DNA of 64,000 nucleotides from NCBI GenBank assembly GCA_947044405.1, contig CAMRHE010000029.1:705001-769000 (forward strand), read 5' to 3'. The position numbers were made by a program, and so were the translations under genes. This DNA comes from Leptodactylus fallax (taxonomy: Eukaryota; Chordata; Amphibia; Anura; Leptodactylidae). Below the pieces are notes generated by a model. It did no database searches. It was not told the origin of the DNA and was given only the letters and a program-made list of their open reading frames with translations. Positions 51,601 to 62,700 of this stretch are shown here, in pieces; position 1 is the first letter of the stretch; each line of letters begins with the position of its first letter.

Positions 51601-53744
51601 CAGTGTTTGTGGGGTTCGCCGACCTGCAGCCTTACTTACTGATCCCCGCTCCTGCAAACAACCGCCTCCACTTCCGCAGAAGGTGAAGCGCAGGTGGCCA
51701 TAAGCGGGAGCGGGGATTGGTAAGTAAATAGGGCCTGTTACCTGCTGGGGTTACTCCAGCAGGTAAAGGCCTATTTAAAAAAAAAAAAAGCATCGGGAGC
51801 CCGCCGGCAGCCGCTACCCCGGTATTTACGCTCCTGATAACACAGTATTCATATTTTGCATTAGCGGGATGGTTGAGAGTTGCATACCATGTAACAGACA
51901 TGTCAATTAACCCAGAATTCCCAGTTTTCAGGTCCCCTTACCCGATGAATAGTCACTTTCACCCGGCTGCCAACTCACTAGTATTCACTGTGATGTTACC
52001 TCAGTACCATGAATATTATTGAGGAGGGGTTCCTGAGAAATCCTGTATTAATTTAATGTTTAACTTTATTCTTTTCAATTGGGACTTGAACCCACTAAAC
52101 AGAGAATGTAAGGCTGTTACTCTACTGACCGAGCCACAAGCTCTATTAACTACAACAGAGGTTTGCAATAGTATTGTGCTGTTCCTACACAATGTATTGG
52201 TATATAGAGAGCTCACTATATGCCAGTACATTGTATGCATAAAAATATATTTTCTAAGCATATAATGTACTGGCATATAGATATATCCGGTGTAAATAAA
52301 AATGTCACAATTGTTTATTTTAATTAACCACTAACAATCTGGGGTCTAATATGTCACGCCCCTTAAAAAGCCACTCCCACTTTTGTTATGATTTTCCATT
52401 TGCAAATCACCCTTTAGAGGTCTCTCCCAGGTTGATGTCTCTGCATCTAATATACTCATCTCTTCCTAAGTGGCCTCTGAGCTCTGAGCCCCCTGAGGCA
52501 CTAGCTCCAGGGTACATCTGCAGCCTCTACACCACTCAGATACTCCCCTGATGGTGGCATATAACTGTGACAAATCAAATGGGGGAGACTGGTCTTCCCA
52601 CTATAGGTCGGGAACACACGTTGTGTACTCTCATTGGGTTAGCCACTGTAAAATCATTGCTTTAAAGGGTGTAGTTGGTGGTATTTAAAGAAATTCCATC
52701 CATACAGTGCAGAAAAAGCCCACAGCACAAAGTGTTTTGAACCTACAGCATGTCAATTATTGCTGCGTGTTCGTCTTTAATTTCAGGGCTAGCCATTTTT
52801 GGCTGGATTTTGCCATGAGCAGGTTTGCTGAAACATATCTGCGACGAACATAAACAGCCATAAACATCTTATTAACGTGACACAAAATGAGTAAAACTAG
52901 GTTCACATCTGCATTGGGCTTTCGGTCATTTGGATCCGCCAGGGAACCCAAATAATGGAGAGCCGGACCGCTAAAACAGCGGTTACATGCGGACACTGTG
53001 AACACCATTGACTATGTGCAGGACTTTTCTCTCTGTTGATTTTTGGCGTTTTTTGAGGCGGAGTCTATAACGGATGTGAAGTTAGCCTAAAATGAAAACC
53101 CATACAATTAAAACGAGGAAATGTTCCCAAATTTGTTTCTGTTACGGCTTTGTATGTGGTTTCGACTTGAAGGCTTTATATTGTGTATTATGCTAATTTT
53201 TGTCACTGCAACAATGTATATTTTAATTCAGCAAATGTACTACATCAGGATAGAGTTGTAGAGATAGTGAAACAGCTGCAATCCACCTAGTCACATACCA
53301 ATGATATGAGAACATCTGACAGGAAGGGGCTCCTGTGGTAAGCTTCTGATCAGATACAGAGACCATGAACCATAAAATAACATGAAATGTGGAAAATATT
53401 TCCTTTTAAGCTCCAAGTAGCCACATGTTCCATTATTGAGGAATAAAATGGGAAGTGGAAAAAAATCTGATATAAAAGATAACGTATGGCAATATCAAGA
53501 AGGCATGCTGTTTAAGAGGATGACAGGAGAACTTCACTCCAAAGATAAATGATGTATTATGGAAACAGTAGGGACCTCAGTCTCCTTAGAGCTGTGAGTC
53601 ATTACAATGTAAGATTAGTACTTGGTGCTACATTCACAACAAACACTTCTTATTAAATCCCATGAGCATCAACTGTGTCCCACAGGTGCTCTTAGAACGC
53701 TGTGTACACCCAGCTTTAATACAACATCTGCCAGCAATGTGTAT

Positions 53745-53775
<31 letters not shown>

Positions 53776-56700
53776 TGCATGTGGAAAGTCTTCGAACCCT
53801 TTCACGTTGTATATTTGCAAAATTTATAATATATATAATACATTTGAAAATTTATTAAAAAGGAAAAACTAAAATTTTGCATAAGTACAGTAGTGCCTTG
53901 CGAAAGTATTCGGCACCCTTGAACTTTTCAACCTTTTGCCACATTTCAGGCTTCAAACATAAGGATATAAAATTTTAATTTTTTGGTGAAGAATCAACAA
54001 CAAGTGGGACACAATTGTGAAGTGGAACAAAATGTATTGGTTATTTTAAACTTTTGTAAAAAATAAAAAATTGAAAAGTGGGGCATGCAATATTATTCGG
54101 CCCCTTTACTTTCAGTGCAGCAAACTCACTCCAGAAGTTCAGTGAGGATCTCTGAATGATCCAATGTTGTCCTAAATGACTGATGATGATAAATATAATC
54201 CACCTGTGTGTAATCAAGTCTCCGTATAAATGCACCTGCTCTGCGATAGTCTCAGGGCTCTGTTTAAAGCGCAGAGAGCATCATGAAGACCAAGGAACAC
54301 ACCAGGCAGGTCCGTGATACTGTTGTGGAGAAGTTTAAAGCCGGATTTGGATACAAAAAGATTTCCCAAACTTTAAACATCCCAAGGAGCACTGTGCAAG
54401 CGATCATATTGAAAGAGAAGGAGTATCAGACCACTGCAAATCTACCAAGACCTGGCCGTCCCTCTAAACTTTCATCTCAAACAAGGAGAAGACTGATCAG
54501 AGATGCAGCCAAGAGGCCCATGATCACTCTGGATGAACTGCAGAGATCTACAGCTGAGGTGGGAGAGTCTGTCCATAGGACAACAATCAGTCGTACACTA
54601 CACAAATCTGGCCTTTATGGAAGAGTGGCAAGAAGAAAGACATTTCTCAAAGATATCCATAAAAAGTCTTGTTTAAAGTTTGCCACAAGCCACCTGGGAG
54701 ACACACCAAACATATGGAAGAAGGTGCTCTGGTCAGATGAAACCAAAATCAAATTTTTTGGCCACAATGCAAAACGATATGTTTGGCGTAAAAGCAACAC
54801 AGCTCATCACCCTGAACACACCATCCCCACTGTCAAACATGGTGGTGGCAGCATCATGGTTTGGGCCTGTTTTCTTCAGCAGGGACAAGGAAGATGGTTA
54901 AAATTGATAGGAAGATGGATGGAGCCAAATAGAGGACCATTCTGGAAGAAAACCTGTTGGAGTCTGCAAAAGACCTGAGACTGGGACGGAGATTTATATT
55001 CCAACAAGACAATGATCCCAAACATAAACTAAAATCTACAATGGAATGGTTCACAAATAAACGTATCCAGGTGTTAGAATGACCAAGTCAAAGTCCAGAC
55101 CTGAATCCAATTGAGAATCTGTGGAAAGAGCTGAAAACTGCTGTTCACAAACGCTCTCTATCCAACCTCACTGAGCTCGAGCTGTTTTCCAAGGAAGAAT
55201 GGGCAAGAATTTCAGTCTCTCGATGTGCAAAACTGATAGAGACATACCCCAAGCGACTTGCAGCTGTAATCGCAGCAAAAGGTGGCACTACAAAGTATTA
55301 ACTTAACTGCTTTGCGGCATCTGGCACAGGATGTCTTTTATCTGTGCAGGGTACAATGAAATCTCAAGACTATCAAGGGATTCTAGAGAGAAATGTGCTG
55401 CCCAGTGTCAGAAAGTTTGGTCTCAGTCGCAGGTCATGGGTCTTGCAACAGGATAATGACCCAAAACACACAACTAAAAACACCCAAGAATGGCTAAGAG
55501 GAAACCATTGGAGTATTCTGAAGTGGTCTTCTATGAGCCCTGATCTAAATCCTATTGAGCATCTTTGGAAGGAGCTGAAACATGCCGTCTGGAAAAGGCA
55601 CCCTTCAAACCCGAGACAACTGGAGCAGTTTGCTCATGAGCAGTGGGTCAAAATACCTGTTGAGAGGTGCAGAAGTCTCATTGACAGTTATAGGAATCGT
55701 TTGATTGCAGTGATTGCCTCAAAAGGTTGTGCAACAAAATATTAAGTTAAGGGAACCATCATTTCTGTCCAGGCCTGTTTCATGAGTTTTCTTTTTTTTT
55801 TAAATTTTGTTGAAGCATGGTTGAAAAGCAATGTCTGACTTTCATTTGTTCCTTTTCATAGAATTTTTATATATTATTACTCTTGTCAGATTCAAGTTAT
55901 TTCTCTGACCATTGTGGGTTTTTCTTTCATTAAACGAGGGGTACCAACAATTTTGTCCACGTGTATGTATGTATATATATATATACACAGTATATATATA
56001 TATATTTATTATATATGGTATATATATATATATATATGTGGTATATATACAGTGGGGAAAAAAAGTATTTAGTCAGCCACCAATTGTGCAAGTTCTCCCA
56101 CTTAAAAAGATGAGGCCGGCCTGTAATTGTCATCATAGGTAGACCTCAACTATGAGAGACAAAATGAGAAAACAAATCCAGAAAATCACACTGTCTGATT
56201 TTTAAAGAATTTATTTGCAATTTATGGTGGAAAATAAGTATTTGCTCAATAACAAAAGTTCATCTCAATACTTTTTTATATATCCTTTGTTGGCAATGAC
56301 AGAGGTCAAACGTTTTCTGTAAGTCTTCACAAGGTTGGCACACACTGTTGCTGGTATGTTGGCCCATTCCTCCATGCAGATCTCCTCTAGAGCAGTGATG
56401 TTTTGGGGCTGTCGCTGGGCAACACGGACTTTCAACTCCCTCCAAAGGTTTTCTATGGGGTTGAGATCTGGAGACTGGCTAGGCCACTCCAGGACCTTGA
56501 AATGCTTCTTATGAAGCCACTCCTTCGTTGCCCTGGTGGTGTTCTTGGGATCATTGTCATGCTGAAAGACCCAGCCACGTTTCATCTTCAATGCCCTTGC
56601 TGATGGAAGGAGGTTTGCACTCAAAATCTCACGATACATGGTCCCATTCATTCTTTCATGTACACGATTCAGTCATCCTGGTCCCTTTACAGAGAAATAG

Positions 56701-59700
56701 CCCCAAAGCATGATGTTGCCACCCCCATGCTTCACAGTAGGTATGGTGTTCTTTGGATGTAACTCAGTATTCACTCTACTCCAAACATGACGAGTTGTGT
56801 TTCTACCAAACAGTTCTACTTTGGTTTCATCTGACCATATGACATTCTCCCGATACTCTTCTGGAACATCCAAATGCTCTCTAGCAAACTTCAGATGGGC
56901 CTGGATATGTACTGGCTTAAGCAGGGGGACACGTCTGGCACTGTAGGATCTGAGTACCTGGCGTCGTAGTGTGTTACTGACGGTAGCCTTTGTTACGTTA
57001 CTCCCAGTTTTATGCAGGTCATTCACTAGGTCCCCCGTGTGGTTCTGGGATTTTTACTCACCGTTCTTGTGAACATTTTGACTCCACAGATCTTGCGTGG
57101 AGCCCCTGATCGAGGGAGATTATCAGTGGTCTTGTATGTCTTCCATTTTCTAATTATTGCTCCCACAGTTGATTTCTTCACACCAAGCTGCTTGCCTATT
57201 GCAGATTCAGTCTTCCCAGCCTAGTGCAGGTCTACAATTTTGTTTCTGGTGTCCTTCCACAGCTCTTTGGTCTTCACCATAGTGGAGTTTGGAGTGTGAG
57301 TGTTTGAGGTTGTGGGCAGGTGTCTTTTATACTGATAATTATTTCAAACAGGTGCCATTACTACAGGCAATGAGTGGAGGACAGAGGAGCCTCTTAAAGA
57401 AGAAGTTACAGGTCTGTGAGAGCCAGATATCTTGCTTGTTTGTAGGTGACCAAATACTTATTTTCCACTATAATTTGCAAATAAATTCTTAAAAAATCAG
57501 ACAATGTGATTTTCTAGATATTTTTTCTCATTTTGTCTCTCATATTTGAGGTCTACCTATGATGTCAATTACAGGCCTCTCTCATCTTTTTAAGTGGGAG
57601 AACTTGCACAATTGGTGGCTGACTAAATACTTTTTTTGTTTTGTTTTGTTTTGTTTGTTTGAGTTGGAAGGGACCTCAAGGGCCATCGAGTCCAACCCCC
57701 TCCAAAAGCAGGAATTCCTAGATCATCCCAGCTATATACCTATCCAGATTCCGCTTGAAGATTTCAATTGATGAAGAACTCACCACCTCCCGTGGCAGCC
57801 TATTCCACTCCCTCACTAGCCTTACTGTTAGAAAGTTTTTCCTAATGTCTAATCTGAATCTCCTTCCCCTTAGTTTCATCCCATTACTTCTCGTGCTTCC
57901 TTCTGCTAATGAGAATAGGGTAGATCCCTCTGCACTGTGACAACCTTTCAGATATTTAAATACCGCTATTAAGTCTCCCATTAGCCTTCTCTTCTGCAAA
58001 CTAAGCAGTCCCAATTCTTTTAGCCTTTCTTCGTAGGACATGGTTTGTAGACCTTCCACCATTTTGGTTGCTCTTCTCTGGACCTGCTCCAATAAATCGA
58101 TGTCTTTCTTAAATTGGGGCGCCCAGAACTGTACACAGTATTCCAGGTGGGGTCTGACCAGGGCAGAGTACAGCGGAATAATTACCTCTCTTGATCTAGC
58201 TTCAATGCTCGTCTTGATTCATCCTAGAATTTGGTTAGCCTTTTTAGCCACAGCGCCGCACTGTTGACTCATGTTGAATTTGTGATCTATTATTATGCCC
58301 AGATCCTTTTCCCCTGTACTCTCACTTAGTACTATTCCTCCCATACTATATATGCTTCTTGCATTTCTGTTACCCAGATGTAGAACTTTGCATTTGTCCC
58401 TGTTGAATACCATTTTGTCCACCTCAGCCCATTGTTCCAGTGTGTCTAAGTCCTTTTGGATGCACTCTCTCTCCTCTCTAGTGTTGGCCATTCCTCCTAT
58501 CTTTGTATCATTTGCAAATTTTATTAGTTCCCCATTAATCCCATCATCCAGATCATTTATAAAAATATTAAAAAGTACTGGGCCCAGGACAGAGCCCTGC
58601 GGCACCCCGCTTTTTACTTTCTTCCAGTTTGATGTATAGCCATTTAGAATTACTCGTTGTGCCCGATCATTTAGCCAATTGTGAACCCACCTTACTGATA
58701 TTTTATCAAAGCCATACTTGATCATTTTTTCAATAAGAATGTTATGTGATACTTTATCAAAGGCCTTACTAAAGTCAAGATATACTATGTCCACTGCATT
58801 CCCCTGGTCCAACCATTCAGTGACTTTATTATAGAAGGAAATAAGATTAATCTGACAAGATTTATTAGGCATAAAGCCGTGCTGGCTCTGATTAATTAAA
58901 GCCTTCCCATCCAGGTACCTAATTAAATGTTCTTTAACGATTTGTTTAAAGATTTTTCCTACTATCGAGGTCAGACTTACCGGCCTATAATTTCCTGGGT
59001 CGTCCCAATTCCCCTTTTTGTAGATGGGGACCACATTTGCCCTTTTCCAATCTAGAGGGACCACTCCTGTTTCCCATGACTTATTAAAGATTATTGCAAG
59101 GGGTTCTGTTATTTCCTCTGCTAATTCTTTTAAAAGCTCTAGGGTGTAAATCATCCGGTCCTGGGGACTTGGTTTCCTTAATCTTAGCTAAGTGTTCTCT
59201 TACCAAACCTTCACTTATAATCAGCTTGGAGTCCTCATTCCCCTCATCACTATCACCATTAATGTTGATATTTCCATCCATTTCTTGGGAGAAGACGGAT
59301 ACAAAATATGAATTTAGTAACTCCACCTGCTGATCCACCATGTTAACTTTTTCACCCTTTTCGTTCTTCAGGACTCCAATGGTTTCCTTCACTTTTCTTT
59401 TGCTCTTAACATATCCCCAAAAACCTTTTACCTTACTCCTAACTTCTATTGCAAGCTTCAATTCGTATTCAGCCTTAGCTTTTTTAATGCTTATCTTGCA
59501 GAGTCTGCAAACTGCTGTATACTCTCCCTTAGATATAGCTCCCATCTTTCACTTGTTGTATGTTTCCTTTTTCTTTTTTAGTAGGTTATGTAATTTTTTG
59601 GTCATCCATCCTGGAGTTTTTAGGTGATTCCCATTTTTCTTGCTTCTAGGTATTGTTAGTTCCTGTGCATTAATGTTTTCCCTACGGAAAATTTCCCACC

Positions 59701-62700
59701 CCTCATGTGCATTTTTGTGCTTAAGTATTTTTCGCCATAGAATTCTACTAACCCTTACCTTTAGGCCCCTAAAATCTGCCCTACTAAAATTGAGCCTTCT
59801 AGTCTTTGTCTTCTCAGGTCTTCTTCTTACAACCCCAAACTCGAGTATAGCATGGTCGCTGAATCCCAATGTCCCTGCTATCCTTAATTCCTTAACCATG
59901 TCCTCCTTGTTAGTTAAAACTAGGTCCAGAATGGATGTTCCTCTCGTGTTTTTTTCTACTAACTGGGCAATGAAGTTGTCTGCTAGAGAGGATAAAAATT
60001 TGATAGAGCTTTTACTCGTAGCTGTGTGAGTTTCCCAATGAATATCTGGGTAATTAAAGTCTCCCATGATAACAATTTCAAATTTCTTCGAAAGCATGGT
60101 CATTTGCTGTGAAAAAATCTCATCCATGTCTTCTGTCTGTCCTGGTGGTCTATAATAAACACCTATTATGATGTCCTTATCATTGTTTTTCCCCTGAATT
60201 GTTACCCAAATATTTTCCAATAAGTTATCATTTTGTAAAACTGTGATTTCCGTGGAAATGTGATCTTTTTTAACATACAATGCAACTCCTCCCCCTCTTT
60301 TATTAGTTCTATTTTTTTTTTAATAAGTTGTATCCTTCCATCTGTATATTCCAATCATGCTTATCGTTCCACCAAGTTTCTGTAATACCAATGACATCAT
60401 ATTTTTCCTTCTGTATTATCAGCTCTAATTCTCCCTGTTTATTTCCCAAGCTTTGCGCGTTTGTGTAAAAACATTTCAGATTGCGCTCTGATACTTCCTT
60501 TTTCTTAATTTCATTCTGAGTATCCTGTCTTGGGTCCTCATTACCACATCTAGTAACCTTGTTTAGTATATCCTTTAGCTGCATGTTCTTGTCTTCCTTT
60601 TTACTTCCCATCCCCTCCTCTTCTAGTTTAAAGCCCTTCTGATAAGTGTAGCAAGTCTTCTGGCAAATATGTGTTTCCCAGGCTTTGTGAGATGTATCCC
60701 ATCTCTCCCCACTGTATATGGTATATATTTTCCAAATGCTTGTAATTAAATGAACATATTATATTTAGATTGACATGAGCTGTCAGCTCATGACTAGAAT
60801 CTAAGAACCCGTCATAAAAAGTAGAAAAGGTCTCATACAGTGCTAAGGCTAAGTGGTTTGTAACAAGTTGGTTTCGGTACGAATTTAGCAAAAATTATTG
60901 GTTTTACCAAATCTGACATTTTTGGGTTTTGCCTCACCTCTGTATTATTAAAATTTACTCACCTCTGCTGCGGCATCTTCTGGCATTCTGATCTTCTTCC
61001 TGGGCCCTCGACCATCATTTCATTTCCATGGGTCACAGGCCTCTGCTGTCACATGGGTGGTACTAACAACATCACACTTTGACACTTTTACAGTGTTTGG
61101 AGAACTCAACAGCATCAAAGTGTGGTGACATCAAGGCTCCCCAAGTGACCTCTGAGGCCCAATCACAGCCCTCAGTGATGACCTGGGTGCCAAAACAGAT
61201 AGTGGGCAGCTCGGAAAGAAGACTGGAATGCAAATGGTGTCCAGGAAGATGAGGTTTTTTTTACATTTATACACTTTCCATCCAATCCAATTATTATACT
61301 TTGAGGCCCAAAGAGACCCCAGAGTGTAATAATGAACTCAATAGGATCACCATTTTATCACCAATTTCTTTTTTATTTATTAACACCATTTAATGAAATA
61401 TATCACTTTTCCTAATCTATTTTTATTTTCTGATTGTAGATTTTTTATTCCATTTTCCATACACGACTGTGGGGGCTGTCTGAGCTTCTCCTCTGCTCTG
61501 TTAAGAGCAATTAGTGATATGCTATACAGCAGTCTCCTGACCATAGGCAGTAATAGACTGGAGCCAATTCACTAAGGTCTATGAAAGGGTTTTCTAGACA
61601 TGCTTTGTGCATGGAGGGGGAGTAGATAAGCTGTGACATCATCTATGGTTAGTAATGGACTCAATGATGGATTATAGGCGTTTTCTTCTATTGTAATTCT
61701 GTCTGTCTTGTCTGTGATGTAAATGAGGTGAATGCTAAAAGAAAACCTCTAAAGAATTGGCAAGTGTCAGTTTATACCAGGCTTACTGGCCAGAGTGAAA
61801 ATTGCAGAATTTAGAACTTATTTTTAAATATAGGTTGTGGCATGGAAAATTAAACAAAACCATTAAAAATGTTTTAAAAAATGTTATAACATCAATACTT
61901 GGTTTAAAAAATAGGTCAATTTCTAGTGGCATATTCCCGTTAATGTGTATGAGCTTCTTTAGTACTAATGGAGTACTTAGTGGTCGGTATAGGAGCAACC
62001 TGTTGTTTGGGCCATTTTAAACAATGTGTGAGGTGATTTTTGGTGCACTATGTTTGAGCAGGGCTTGATTTGGGCAGCACGGTGACTCAGTGGTTAGCAT
62101 TGCAGCCTTGCAGCGCTGAAGTTCTGGGTTCGCATCCTGTCAAGGACAACATCTGCAAGGAGCTTGTATGTTCTCCCCGTGTTTGCGTGGGTTTCCTCCC
62201 ACATTCCAAAGACATACTGATAGGAAATATAGATTATGAGCCCTATATGGGACAGTGACTGTAAAGCGCTGTGGGACACTTGTCCCCTATCCACAGGAAA
62301 GAAGCGCCAGTCACCCATGGGCTCTGGCGCTCCATTCACAAGTCACTTTCAGTCCCCTGTCCTACTGATCACTGGGGAACCTGCCGATCGGGCCCCCAGA
62401 GATTGGACACTTATCCTCTGTCCTGTGGATAGGGGACAATTGTCCATAACCCACAATCCCTTTAAAAACAGAATAACTCTTCAGGACTCCAAGATGAGAC
62501 AATGGGAGTCCTGCCTACCCTGCCCACACAGTGATTGACAGCTATTATGAACAGTCATAGAGGGGAGCCTATCAAATACCGATCAGACCATCCTTTTGAC
62601 TCAACTACTGCTTCTAAGCATAGAAAGAACAGAGATATAAATGGATAAATGGCAGGTTATACTGAATCTATTCCCACAAACCTATACATCAATCTGCTCA

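Larger units (their letters stand above)
57637..60706 (-). mobile_element. CR1-type LINE, 5' truncated
   Basis: The 3' end carries the CR1 hallmark GGCCCTTGAGGTCCCTTCCA in complement, followed by a CAAAA-repeat tail instead of poly-A. Moving 5', the element holds the ORF2 remnant and the last 28 codons of ORF1. It breaks off at AGAGATGGG (60706), directly against the Tc1 terminus. About 3.07 kb remain. Confidence 0.92.
56050..60714 (-). mobile_element. Tc1-like element, copy C, split by a CR1 LINE
   Basis: The left end CAGTGGGGAAAAAAAGTATT follows TA at 56048-56049. The element runs to about 57636, inside the poly-T of its right terminus. The missing terminal octamer CCCCACTG followed by TA is found at 60707-60716, on the far side of the CR1 LINE. 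The two parts total about 1595 bp, agreeing with copy B (1601 bp). Confidence 0.87.

Noticed and set aside
62072..62150. tRNA-like A and B boxes
   Set aside because: They belong to the tRNA-derived head of a V-SINE-like element; no cloverleaf or anticodon arm can be drawn.
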